NCBI GenBank assembly: GCA_964550025.1
Contig: CAZJYI010000140.1
Coordinates: 1-28,472, forward strand
Reading direction: 5' to 3'
Length of the DNA stretch: 28,472 bases
Source of the DNA: CAZJYI01 sp964550025
Lineage (GTDB): Bacteria; Verrucomicrobiota; Kiritimatiellia; UBA8416; CAYOBW01
A program made the translations under genes and the position numbers. Positions 16,207-24,007 of this stretch are shown one piece after another; the stretch's first letter is position 1, and each line of letters opens with the position of its first letter. The notes below the pieces were generated by a model. That model had not been told where the DNA came from, did no database searches, and saw only the letters and a program-made list of their open reading frames with translations.

Positions 16207-16868
16207 CTGTCACCCTTCCCGTCCAACGGCTGAGAGTCAGACGCTTCGGCGACGCGACCCGCCGGCCGCCGATAGAAGAGCATCCCCAGTACACCGGAAG
16301 CAACAACCGCAAAGGTCGCGCCGGAACAGGTGAAGAGCTGACGCAGGACGGAACCGTCCGGTAGCTGTTCGCAGAAGGGCGCGAGACAATCTCGGAGCAG
16401 CATCCAGGCGAAGACAATGGCGGCGATAGCATATCCACGCCGGTCCTTGAGTCCGCGCCTGCCAAGACGGAGCGCCGCCGCCGCGATAGCAGCGGCCACC
16501 GCGGGACGTACTCCCGCAAAAAAGCCCTGGGCTTCGGGAACCCGGCCGTAGTGGAAATAGAGAGGTGTCAGTACGAGCATAATCAGGAACGGGGGCAGCA
16601 CGAGACCGACGGCGCCCGCAACCGCCCCGAGCCAACCATACAGCCGGTAGCCGACGTGAATCGCCGCATCCACCGCAATCGGGCCCGGCAGAATCTGCCC
16701 GATCGCAACGCCCTCGGAGAACTCGTCGCCGCTCACCGCTTTGCGTCGTTCGACAAGATGCTGCTGCAGCAAGCTGATCAACGCCATCGGTCCTCCGAAG
16801 CCCGTGGCGCCGACACGCAACATGGTCGCGAAAAAGCCGCTCCGGCTCAGTTTGGCGTCGTCATCCAT
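16203..16868 (-). CDS. chrA: Chromate transporter ChrA, single-domain subunit 1
   Basis: This 221-aa first gene of the chr pair is started at the ATG at 16868, which has AGG five bases upstream; a GTG two codons earlier (16874) would overlap that ribosome-binding site. CHR signatures are GATGFGGPMALISLLQQHLV and IGQILPGPIAVDAAIHVGYR, followed by hydrophobic spans LGAVAGAVGLVLPPFLIMLV, AVAAAIAAAALRLG, YAIAAIVFAWMLL and ATFAVVASGVLGMLF. A hydrophilic C-terminal tail (RVAEASDSQPLDGKGDR) leads into the 4-bp overlap with subunit 2. Paired short ChrA proteins work together in other bacteria. No ChrB-type regulator lies next to the pair. Confidence 0.9.
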   Translation of the reverse strand: MDDDAKLSRSGFFATMLRVGATGFGGPMALISLLQQHLVERRKAVSGDEFSEGVAIGQILPGPIAVDAAIHVGYRLYGWLGAVAGAVGLVLPPFLIMLVLTPLYFHYGRVPEAQGFFAGVRPAVAAAIAAAALRLGRRGLKDRRGYAIAAIVFAWMLLRDCLAPFCEQLPDGSVLRQLFTCSGATFAVVASGVLGMLFYRRPAGRVAEASDSQPLDGKGDR

Positions 16869-16921
16869 GGTCACCTCAATCCGGCGGGACCTCCAACACG
16901 CAGATCCATCCTGCCCGAAAC

Positions 16922-16949
16922 AGCATCACTCTCCCCGCCGGACTGTCAA
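16922..16949 (-). promoter_or_regulatory. Candidate promoter of the chrA pair
   Basis: On the minus strand TTGACA (16949-16944) and GATGCT (16927-16922) are spaced 16 bp apart. The -35 is a perfect consensus match and the -10 resembles the TATGCT boxes seen elsewhere in this window. The leader would be about 45 nt. Confidence 0.45.
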
Positions 16950-17012
16950 GGCGAATCGCCATGATTCCGCCGGATCGAGCTATTCCTGTTACGCTTAGAG
17001 GACGGCAGCGTT

Positions 17013-17690
17013 GTGGTAGATGGTATGGCATGGCACCTGGCATGGTTTCGGGTTCGGTACGTTGGTCTGGCCCTCATCGGGCTGGGTGTAGCGGTTTCCC
17101 CGGCGGCTGTAGACGCGCCCAGCGACTTCGATCGCTACCAGGTGATTCTGGATCGCCGGCCGTTCGGCGGCCCCTCCAACCGGGCGAACCGCAACACACC
17201 TGCCAGGCCGCCCCTGCCGGAGTTACCCCCTTTCACCCGTCAGCTCGAACTCTGCTTCATCGGCGAGGGCCCCACGGGGCAGCGCGTCGGCTTCCGGAAC
17301 ACAAGCTCAGGGAAGCGTTACTACCTCTATCTTCGCCAGACGAGTGAAGACGGGATCACTGTCAGGCGGATCCACTACGACGAAGAGAAGGTCCTGCTGG
17401 AGAAAGACGGCAGGGAGCACTGGCTCGCAATTGACGCGACGCCCCTTGGCACGGGCGCACGGGCCACCGGATTCGGCAGCCGGGCCGCTGCAGAGACGCC
17501 GCGAAACACCGCAACACGTTCGACTCTTCGCCGCGCCACGTACGTTCAACGCATCCGTCGGAACCGCCGAGCCGACCACAGCCCAGAGCTCGACAGCGAG
17601 GATCTCAGGAGATACCTCCGGGAATACCAGAAGGAACTGGTTCGCAATGGGCAGCCGCCGTTGCCCATGCCCCCGCCCGCGTCGGACTGA
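17013..17690 (+). CDS. Secreted or membrane-anchored protein of unknown function
   Basis: This 225-aa protein has an N-terminal hydrophobic segment YVGLALIGLGVAVSPAAVDA (about 16-35), either a signal peptide or a single membrane anchor. It is followed by FDRYQVILDRRPFGGPSN, a phrase I associate with small PVC-group proteins near type II secretion genes, though none are present here. A compact domain at ~70-150 includes LELCFIGEGPTGQRVGFRN, then YYLYLRQTSEDGITV. The C-terminal third is Arg-rich and disordered-looking, ending in a charged helix and a Pro-rich tail. The ribosome-binding site is weak, and the start could be Met5 (17025). Expression is supported by conserved-looking sequence rather than by context. 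Confidence 0.65.
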   Translation: MVDGMAWHLAWFRVRYVGLALIGLGVAVSPAAVDAPSDFDRYQVILDRRPFGGPSNRANRNTPARPPLPELPPFTRQLELCFIGEGPTGQRVGFRNTSSGKRYYLYLRQTSEDGITVRRIHYDEEKVLLEKDGREHWLAIDATPLGTGARATGFGSRAAAETPRNTATRSTLRRATYVQRIRRNRRADHSPELDSEDLRRYLREYQKELVRNGQPPLPMPPPASD

Positions 17691-17738
17691 CTCGTCCCTT
17701 GATCCCTTCCACAAGGCGGCCTTCGGCCTCAACCGAAG

Positions 17739-17779
17739 TGATCAATTCCCCACTGACTACCGATCACTGGTTACTGATT
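17739..17779. repeat. Fourth heptad tract (CTGATCA type)
   Basis: Six consecutive 7-bp units TGATCAA, TTCCCCA, CTGACTA, CCGATCA, CTGGTTA, CTGATTG fill the gap between the two neighbouring genes and run up to the stop of the minus-strand gene. Only one arm is seen. Confidence 0.55.
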
Positions 17780-17781
17780 GC

Positions 17782-18228
17782 TCAGTCGCCGTCGACGGCC
17801 TTGTTCGTCTTCTCCTTCCAGAACACGTAACTGCTCCCGAGCAGGGCCGCGGCAATACCGAGGTCGAGTGCTGCGACACAGAGCAGCAACGCGTAGTTGC
17901 CGTGTGACATCTTTGACAGAGATGCACCGAGCGTGATCATGAGCGCAAGGAACATGAAGAACCTCGGCCGGAAAAACTGCCACACCTTGGGTTCGACCAG
18001 ATCGTCGATTCTGGCGAGGTTCTTCCTGCAGTTCCCGGCAAAGAGGCAAAACGCCTTCGCGGCGCCAGCGAGCAGTCCTACGCCGACTGCCAGCCAGGTC
18101 CAAGGCTGCCCCGGCCGCAGAGTGCGTGCTTCAATCACCAGGCTCGTCCCCTTCAAGAGCAGAGCGATCCCCCCGGCATACCAGGTGATGGCGGCCAGCG
18201 TTTTGAGAATGCCACGCGTTGCTGTCAT
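17782..18228 (-). CDS. Small integral membrane protein, unknown
   Basis: This 148-aa protein from the ATG at 18228 (or 155 aa from an upstream GTG at 18249; neither has a strong ribosome-binding site) has about four hydrophobic spans: ITWYAGGIALLLKGTSLVI, WTWLAVGVGLLAGAAKAFCLFAG, FFMFLALMITLGASLS and YALLLCVAALDLGIAAALLG. A basic loop CRKNLARIDDLVEPKVWQFFRPR lies between spans 2 and 3. I do not recognise the family and the neighbours give no hint. Confidence 0.65.
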   Translation of the reverse strand: MTATRGILKTLAAITWYAGGIALLLKGTSLVIEARTLRPGQPWTWLAVGVGLLAGAAKAFCLFAGNCRKNLARIDDLVEPKVWQFFRPRFFMFLALMITLGASLSKMSHGNYALLLCVAALDLGIAAALLGSSYVFWKEKTNKAVDGD

Positions 18229-18249
18229 TGGCGATTTGAAGCCCTGCAC

Positions 18250-18690
18250 ACCAAGCTAGTGCCGGCACTCCGTGAACGCCAGCACAATCCACCACCATTG
18301 CTGCAATCGCCACTTGCCGTCAGCGACAGGCTGACGTCGCTCGAATCACTGGTGCGCAAGCGCTGTCTCGTGGACCGGGAGCTCGGAACGAAGGCAGCCC
18401 AGAGGGTGATTCCGGGGGGCAATGAGCATCCACTTTTTGCAATGGCTCCGGTTCAGCCGGACTGGTATTCTCTCTCACAACGTGCGACGCGCAGTCGTGT
18501 CTTGGCGCATAATTGACAGGGTCGGAGCGTGCCCGACCTCCTTATCATGGATTCGAAGATCCACACCCTCAACCGGGATGCCGCGGACAAAAGCGAACGC
18601 CGATGACGTCCCATCCGGGTCAGCACCGTGGACTGCCGAGGAGAATCGACGCACGGGGCGAGGCCTCGAGGTTGAAATTGTCAGGAGAGA
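18250..18690. other. Intergenic, no gene seen
   Basis: About 440 bp without a convincing coding region. Frames on both strands are short, lack ribosome-binding sites and have no recognisable sequence. An AGGAGA near 18682 belongs to the next gene. Confidence 0.5.
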
Positions 18691-19065
18691 ATGGTGGAAA
18701 ACAAGAAACCAGGCGTTGACGGAGTAGTCAGCATAGTGTTTGCAGCGCTCAATGCACTCGGACTCCTGGTTTCAACAGGCTACTCCCTCCATATCCGGCA
18801 CAAGTTCATCACGATCTATGCGGAACTTGGAGCCCCACTGCCGGGTGTTACGCAGATGATTCTCAACACCCATTGGACGATTTGGATACTGATCTCGCTT
18901 GTTCTTCTTGCGATGCTGGGGCTCAAAGAACTGGCGTCGAAGAAATGGATACCACTTCTTCTGAACGGGATCTTTGTGCTTATGGGTATTGTCTATTGGG
19001 CCGTATTCTCAACAGCCATGATGATTCCACTGATGCAACTGATCCAGCAGATAGAGCACGGTTAG
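18691..19065 (+). CDS. Small three-TM membrane protein, unknown
   Basis: This 124-aa protein has hydrophobic spans VVSIVFAALNALGLLVSTGY, WTIWILISLVLLAMLGLKEL and WIPLLLNGIFVLMGIVYWAVF. A loop after the first span reads FITIYAELGAPLPGVTQMIL, faintly like the cytoplasmic-loop sequence of type II secretion GspF-family proteins (pattern FxxxxxxLGxxLPxxT), but the protein is too short to be one. The ATG at 18691 is only three bases from AGGAG; the adjacent GTG at codon 2 has better spacing. Function unknown. Confidence 0.65.
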   Translation: MVENKKPGVDGVVSIVFAALNALGLLVSTGYSLHIRHKFITIYAELGAPLPGVTQMILNTHWTIWILISLVLLAMLGLKELASKKWIPLLLNGIFVLMGIVYWAVFSTAMMIPLMQLIQQIEHG

Positions 19066-19081
19066 TTCCTGCGTCAGCTGG

Positions 19082-20665
19082 CTACTCATCGTCTTCGGAC
19101 TTCACGTTGACACCTGTGAACATCGCCGGATTGTCGCTGAGCCTCAGCGGTTTGCCGCTGGCAGTGGTCACATCCTTGAGGATGACTTCCCGTGTTTTGA
19201 CGTACGGGTACTCTTCCGTGTAAGAGCTGTCGGAGAAGCGCCGGTTGAAGTTCGCGAAAATTGCCGGCCCTCGGTAGTTCCCGGTCTGGTTGGAATCGTC
19301 GATGTGGAGGGTGTCGATTGTGATCCGCTCCGGCATGTAGCAGGTGTAACCGAAGTCGTGTTGCCCGGAATACGAGCCACTAACGAGGCTTGCGGTTATC
19401 GGCCTCCCGCACGCAGGCACGAAGGTACAGTTGCGGATGACGATCTCGCCCTGCCAGGTGCTTCCGTAGTCGGGGCGTAGATTGACCAGGCTCCTGCCGT
19501 AGGTGGTGCTGTTTTCCAGGACAAAGGTGCCGCCGCCGATGAGGTTGATCCCGGCGTGGCCCAGGACACAGTCCTTGATCGTCGCGTTGAGCACGCCTTG
19601 GTGGGCATCGAACCGGGAAAGAGTACACCGTTCGTAGCGGAGGTCCTTGCAGAAGTTTGAACCCATAATCCCCCAGAACCTGCCATCCTTGATGTCATTG
19701 GCCTGACGACAGTTCACAAAGGCAACGTTCACGGCCCGGGTGACCGTGATGTCATACGTGCCCATGGAGACCGGCTTACCGGCGCGGCCGACCGTCCGGT
19801 AGGTCTTGTGCCCCGTGAGAATCGTGTTCTGAACCGTCACGTCGGCACACTGACTGATGCTGATGAAGCCACCGTAGGGCGCGCCATGGTCGCCCTCGCC
19901 CGTGACGCGGTGCTCCAACCCGTCGACAACTACGTTGGAGCGTTGGATCGCGATTCCTCGCGCGTAATAGCCGTAATTGGACTCCGCGGCGTTGGCGATG
20001 GTCGTGAAGCGCCCCCCGGTGACGTTCAGTCGTTTGTCGTCGATGGGATACGCGGTGATTCGCGTGACCGGATCGAAGTTCCAGATGATCGGGGTGTTTT
20101 GATCGACGCGGCCATCCCTGGCGACGACGAAGACGTCGGTCTGCGCGGAACCGCTGTTCCGGTTCCTGCCGTACCGAATGAAACGCCTGACGCGCGAGTT
20201 GTAGGCGATCACCAAGGAACGTTGGGGAAGCGACACGTCGATCTTCTGCTGTCCTAGCGTGAGTGACCGCACCCCCTTTACGCCGATCGGCTTCAGTGCA
20301 GAACGGACCGCGAAGATGTTCGCCTGTCGATTTGTGACGGACCTGTCGTCGATAATGAACCGCGCCGAACCGAAATCCGTGTTGGTTTGGACGACTACCG
20401 TCTTGTTCCCGCCGCCGATGTAGTAGGTCGCGTTGTCGTCGGCTCTGACCGCAAGCCCGTGTGTGTTGGCGTGTTCATGGGCACTGGCGATGGCGTCCAA
20501 ATCATCCGTCTTGCCGTCGCCTTTGGCGCCGAAGTCGCCATAGCGGACCAGGGCAAAAGCGCTCGTCCCCCACATGCTCAGCACCGCGAGCGCCAGCACC
20601 GTTGCCTTGGCCCGTAGTCGAAGAGCAGTAGCCCCTATCGTATCCTGTTTGCCGGTCAAGAACAT
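19082..20665 (-). CDS. Secreted pectate-lyase-3-like right-handed beta-helix protein
   Basis: This 527-aa protein starts at the ATG at 20665, with GAGGTG five bases upstream; a GTG two codons earlier (20671) overlaps that site. The signal peptide is ATVLALAVLSMWGTSAFA, ending near residue 38. The mature protein opens with RYGDFGAKGDGKTDDLDAI, the classic start of pectate_lyase_3/glycosyl-hydrolase-28-like beta-helix domains, and continues with repeated rungs (NVVVDGLEHRV, DVTVQNTILTG, NVAFVNCRQAN, LRYERCTLSR, IVIRNCTFVPACG). No confirmed catalytic residues are visible, so it could be a polysaccharide lyase or hydrolase, an epimerase, or a non-catalytic binding protein. It ends in an acidic EDDE tail and is monocistronic. 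Confidence 0.85.
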   Translation of the reverse strand: MFLTGKQDTIGATALRLRAKATVLALAVLSMWGTSAFALVRYGDFGAKGDGKTDDLDAIASAHEHANTHGLAVRADDNATYYIGGGNKTVVVQTNTDFGSARFIIDDRSVTNRQANIFAVRSALKPIGVKGVRSLTLGQQKIDVSLPQRSLVIAYNSRVRRFIRYGRNRNSGSAQTDVFVVARDGRVDQNTPIIWNFDPVTRITAYPIDDKRLNVTGGRFTTIANAAESNYGYYARGIAIQRSNVVVDGLEHRVTGEGDHGAPYGGFISISQCADVTVQNTILTGHKTYRTVGRAGKPVSMGTYDITVTRAVNVAFVNCRQANDIKDGRFWGIMGSNFCKDLRYERCTLSRFDAHQGVLNATIKDCVLGHAGINLIGGGTFVLENSTTYGRSLVNLRPDYGSTWQGEIVIRNCTFVPACGRPITASLVSGSYSGQHDFGYTCYMPERITIDTLHIDDSNQTGNYRGPAIFANFNRRFSDSSYTEEYPYVKTREVILKDVTTASGKPLRLSDNPAMFTGVNVKSEDDE

Positions 20666-20711
20666 GAACACACCTCAGATGATTGCCGCCTGGCCTCGTC
20701 GCCGACACAGC

Positions 20712-20741
20712 ACTGTACGTGAAGCCCGACTCCAGGATCAA
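20712..20741 (-). promoter_or_regulatory. Candidate promoter of the pectate-lyase-3-like gene
   Basis: On the minus strand TTGATC (20741-20736) and TACAGT (20717-20712) are spaced 18 bp apart, about 45 bp before the start codon. Weak but correctly placed. Confidence 0.35.
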
Positions 20742-20944
20742 GGCTCAGGACAAGAAGCAGGTGTCTCTGCCTGGGGGCCGCACGCGCGGCCTACTCGGTT
20801 ACATCGGCCATGCTCACCGTGGCTCGCGCGCAAAAACGGCGTTGTTTTCGGTCCATAGACCGACGCGAACCTGGGCTCACACCTAAAGACAACAAATAGC
20901 CCGTCAGGACAGCACGCGCTGCTTGTTCCCCAGATCGCGCCTTA

Positions 20945-21975
20945 ACCGCGCAACCAGGCGGTCTGATTGCCCTCCTCGCCCGCCGACGATGGCGGCAGAC
21001 CCTGACCGACAGCATTGCTGCCGTCGCGATCCTGCTCATCGTGGGAACCGTCGCCTGGCGGGAAAGGCAGAATGCAACGTAATCGTCGCGCAATGCATGG
21101 TTGCTTCTCTCCTGCAGAGGCCACGCGCCTTGCCAGAAATCACCCCGATCAGGCATGCAGGCAATGCCATGACCATCTTCTCTCACGTTTCGTTCAGTTC
21201 CGATAGCCATCGGGTGGTTACCGCGGTAGGTCAATCGGCACAGGTCTGGAAGTGGAGAACGGGCCAACCTGTCACAGGACTGTTTGGGCACACGAATCAC
21301 ATTATGACCGTCTCATTCAGTCCTGACGGTCGGCGCGTGCTGACCGCTTCATTGGATGGCACGGCGCGCATCTGGGACGTGGCGCCGTCTCACCAGCACC
21401 GCATCCCCGACTGGTTCCCTGGCTTTGCAGAGTGTGTGAATGGCGCACGGCTGAATGAGGAGACCGGACTCACGGAAGCGGTCCCGGTTGCAGACTTCCT
21501 GGCCGTGCAAGAGCGCATTATGGAATCGAATGATGAGGACGACTACACCAGAATTGCCAAATGGGTGTTGACGCCTGCTCTGGACCGCACCATCTCGCCG
21601 TTTTCCAGGCTATCGACCCGTATGTATATCGAGCAGCGAATCGCGGAGGGAACAAAGGCATCCTGTCGCGAAGCAGCCTTCCTGAGTTTTGGCGATCAGG
21701 AAGTTCAGGAAAAGCTGCGTATGACCCGACACCTCGAAGTCAAGTCCACCGAAGACTCGCAAGTGAAGGAGTATGCGTTCTTCAACGGTCTGTCCGAACC
21801 TTGCGACGGTGATGATGGCTGGCAGAGGGCGAGGGTGAAGAAAGGGGAAAACGACGGCGGCACGGCGATCTCGATGGAGTTCTTCAATTCGAGGGGCGCC
21901 CCTGTCGAGAAACAGGTGGGGGCGTCCTACCTCAAGGACCTGCTGAGGAGTCACGGGATCGAGAACAGTCCATGA
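20945..21975 (+). pseudogene. Truncated Ser/Thr kinase - TM - WD40 protein
   Basis: In one frame near 20960-21080 a juxtamembrane and TM stretch reads LIALLARRRWRQTLTDSIAA, continuing AVAILLIVGTVAWRERQNAT and then a stop; this is the region that joins kinase and WD40 parts in large PVC kinases. In another frame, to 21975, there are two WD40 repeats (VSFSSDSHRVVTAVGQSAQVWKW, broken here for length, then SFSPDGRRVLTASLDGTARIWD). The C-terminal region follows with DWFPGFAE, YTRIAKWVL and RTISPFSRLST. After about 21680 the sequence departs from what I expect for the family (FGDQEVQEKLRMTRH onward). The kinase domain and most WD40 repeats are absent and the remaining parts are in different frames, so this is a deleted gene, not a working kinase. 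The frame from 20923 could still be translated. Confidence 0.7.
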
Positions 21976-22140
21976 GGGTGTGGATCATCAGGGGGAGACG
22001 CTGAGCGGCAAGGGCATGGTTCTGTGGATCGCAAAGAAACCTACCCGGCCATTACAGTCCATGTTACGGCCGATTCACTCCGCCCCATACAGTTGCTGAC
22101 CAATGTTCATTCTTGGACGGCAATGCCCCTATCACTTGGC

Positions 22141-22287
22141 TCAGTCCGGGATGCCGTAGGGATTCTGCGGCATGATGACCGTATGGCCGGCCTGGTCCTG
22201 CCCGCCGATCGTCCCGTAATTCGTGCACTACAGGCAAGTCTTCTTCCTGCATCCCTTCCAGGTGCGGCGGGGGTGCAGATTGATCAT
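22141..22287 (-). pseudogene. Small protein relic with an internal amber codon
   Basis: In a single minus-strand frame from an ATG at 22287 the sequence reads MINLHPRRTWKGCRKKTCL, then TAG, then CTNYGTIGGQDQAGHTVIMP and QNPYGIPD with a final stop. The stop sits where a Trp (TGG) or similar would complete a CxxC pair. The composition looks protein-like on both sides of the stop, so I read it as a small decayed gene; the family is unknown. The rest of 21976-22512 shows nothing else. Confidence 0.35.
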
Positions 22288-22512
22288 GGTCCATACTTGT
22301 GCGTCATATATATGGAGCGTGGTCAAACGCGTTCTGCGCGCTCACAACCGCGGATTACTTGACGCTCCTGCTCTTTCGAAGTACCGTTTGATTCGACAAT
22401 CACGGGCGACACCGCGGTGTGCCGGTGGATGCCGCCGACCCACTGCCGACCAAGGAGTTTCCTCTGCATCGGAGTCGCTGGCAGAAGAGGCGCGCCGGCT
22501 GCCGGAGGCGCG

Positions 22513-23048
22513 ATGCGGAATAGTGAGTTCATACTTAGCACGTTGGACGAATGCATGGACCGACGGCTCGGGGTCACGTTGCATCTTCTGGGCGGAGCCG
22601 CGCTGGACCTGGTCTACGGCATCGAGCGCTTTTCTGAAGACGTGGACCGCATATGTACGATGCCCGAGGCGCGGACCATAGACAGCGACGAGTTCCAGAA
22701 TGCTCTTGCGAGCGCAAACGATGTGCTCGAACCGCGGGGGCTCTACCTGACGCACATATTTGATGAAGACGAGCTGGTCCATCTACCGGATTGGACCTCG
22801 CGCCTGACGCCACCGCCCTCAGACGCGCCGACCTTCTGCCACTTTGACTACGACGCGGTCTCGGCGGAGGACATCATCCTTTCGAAGTTCACGCGGTTCG
22901 AATTGAGAAGGACCGGCTGGATATCGAGGATCTCATGCGGGTCCGCGCCATGACGCGTGAGATGATTGATGCACTCATCCCCTCGGTCGTGGTGCCTGAT
23001 GTCTGGACCGAGACATGGGAAACCGGCCTGCAGAAATGGCGGGGCTAA
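22513..23048 (+). pseudogene. AbiEii / DUF6036-type nucleotidyltransferase, frameshifted
   Basis: From the ATG at 22513 the protein has the nucleotidyltransferase signature LLGGAALDLVYGIERFSEDVD (first 19 residues hold the GG and the last four the EDVD metal site), then FCHFDYDAVSAEDIILSKFTRF. Such proteins are usually toxin-type NTases or their relatives paired with an AbiEi-like antitoxin. At about 22890-22900 the frame changes: the original runs into a short stop at 22953, while the next frame continues in register with the family pattern KDRLDIEDLMRVRAMTREM and ends WETGLQKWRG at 23048. A one-base loss in the FELRxxDIEDL region explains this. No slippery heptamer is evident, so a mutation or sequencing error is more likely than programmed shifting. 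No intact antitoxin gene lies next to it. Confidence 0.65.
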
Positions 23049-23050
23049 CC

Positions 23051-23219
23051 GCCACGTCTTCAACGTCACGATCTCTGACGACGCGCTCGCCCTCATGACA
23101 GACACGTGCAACGCCGAGAAGCTCAACATGGAGAGCTTCCTCTGCCGTGCGTTCATGTCGGCCCTGTCGGTCGTGAAGGTCAGGTTCACGGTGATATTCA
23201 TTCTACACGCGGGTGGGTA
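23051..23219 (+). other. Possible ribbon-helix-helix fragment
   Basis: A frame reads HVFNVTISDDALALMTDT, then CNAEKLNMESFLCRAFMSALS. The strand, helix, turn, helix order is compatible with a CopG/Arc-type ribbon-helix-helix domain, often an antitoxin. There is no start codon or ribbon partner upstream and the frame ends with unrelated sequence. I give this low weight. Confidence 0.2.
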
Positions 23220-23450
23220 GGAATTCCCGCTGCCCATCTCGTCGCACCCGTCGTTGAGCTTGAAACCTACACGCTGGGCATTCGCATTACGCCCCTTTCG
23301 ATCGGGTGATATTCATTATGGCGCATCTTAAAGCACTCATCCGCCTTGGCAATCCGAATCAAAGGCGCAGAATGCATTATAATGAACACTTGAGGAATTT
23401 ACTCCTTGCGACAACGACACTAAATCGTCCACTATTCATTTCAATGAATA
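23195..23450 (+). promoter_or_regulatory. Putative HipB operators: three TATTCATT sites, the last a perfect palindrome
   Basis: TATTCATT occurs at 23195-23202, 23310-23317 and 23433-23440. The first two are inside an identical 13-bp sequence GGTGATATTCATT (23190-23202 and 23305-23317). The third is half of the perfect inverted repeat TATTCATT-TC-AATGAATA (23433-23450), which covers the hipB start codon. HipB proteins bind palindromes at their own promoter and repress it, so these are good operator candidates; binding itself is inference. Confidence 0.55.
23378..23383 (+). promoter_or_regulatory. Consensus -10 box of the hip operon
   Basis: A perfect TATAAT lies at 23378-23383 with no good -35 at 16-18 bp. 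It would start transcription near 23390, upstream of the palindrome. This excludes the in-frame ATG at 23372 as the hipB start, since it would not be transcribed. Confidence 0.45.
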
Positions 23451-23647
23451 CCAGGCAGATAGGTGAAGTCATCAAGGCCCGTCGCGATGTGCTCGGCATT
23501 GACCAGCGTACGTTGAGCGAGATTTCGGAGGTCGCGGTACATACCTTGAGCAACATCGAGGCGGGCAAAGGCAATCCAACCGTGAAGTCCCTCAACAAGA
23601 TCCTGGGAGCACTGGGCATGGAGCTTCGCGTCCAAGTCCAGCAGTGA
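23444..23647 (+). CDS. hipB: HipB-like HTH antitoxin/repressor of a HipBST system
   Basis: This 67-aa protein is a compact XRE/HTH_3 domain: IGEVIKARRDVLGIDQRTLS, then EISEVAVHTLSNIEAGKGNP as the recognition region, then TVKSLNKILGALGMELRV. This is the normal layout of HipB, which binds DNA as a dimer, represses the operon and helps neutralise the kinase. The chosen start is the ATG at 23444, which lies within the TATTCATT/AATGAATA palindrome and has no clear ribosome-binding site; an earlier in-frame ATG at 23372 lies upstream of the -10 and is unlikely. It is followed after 21 bp by hipS. The protein lacks the longer C-terminal tail of E. coli HipB. Confidence 0.85.
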   Translation: MNTRQIGEVIKARRDVLGIDQRTLSEISEVAVHTLSNIEAGKGNPTVKSLNKILGALGMELRVQVQQ

Positions 23648-23668
23648 GCACAGGTGCAGGAGTAGCAT

Positions 23669-24007
23669 GTGAACCGTAGTGGGAAGGTTTACTGCAAAGG
23701 GGAACTGGCCGGACGTATCGAGGAACTGCCGGAGGGATACCGTTTTGCCTACGAACCGGCGTACCGGGCCTCAGACGGTGCAACGCCGATCAGCCTCACG
23801 TTGCCACTACGGTCCGAGCCGTATGAATCGCCGGTGCTGTTTCCCTTCTTCCACGGGATCCTGGCCGAGGGTATTCTCAAGGAGACGCAATGCCGGAAGC
23901 TAAAGCTGGATGAGAACGACCACTTCGGGCGCCTGCTCAAGACCGCGGGAAGCGACACGATCGGCGACGTCACGGTAGCGGAAGACACGGAGGGCACGGA
24001 TGCCTAG
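23669..24007 (+). CDS. hipS: HipS-like protein (HipA N-terminal subdomain as a separate gene)
   Basis: This 112-aa protein matches only the N-terminal subdomain 1 of HipA (couple_hipA type): GKVYCKGELAGRIEELPEGY, then ATPISLTLPLRSEPYES (family PISLxLPL), then FPFFHGILAEG (family FFxNLLPEG) and IGDVTVAED. In the three-gene HipBST system this piece is a separate protein that acts as the antitoxin to the HipT kinase, unlike classical HipBA where HipB does so. It starts at the GTG at 23669 with AGGAG six bases before it. The last 8 bp overlap the start of hipT, so the two are translationally coupled. Length fits the ~100 aa of known HipS. The role as antitoxin is inferred from the family. Confidence 0.85.
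   Translation: MNRSGKVYCKGELAGRIEELPEGYRFAYEPAYRASDGATPISLTLPLRSEPYESPVLFPFFHGILAEGILKETQCRKLKLDENDHFGRLLKTAGSDTIGDVTVAEDTEGTDA

Noticed and set aside
20791..21300. 169-codon minus-strand frame over the kinase relic
   Set aside because: No ribosome-binding site or recognisable sequence; it is antisense to WD40 and TM relic sequence.
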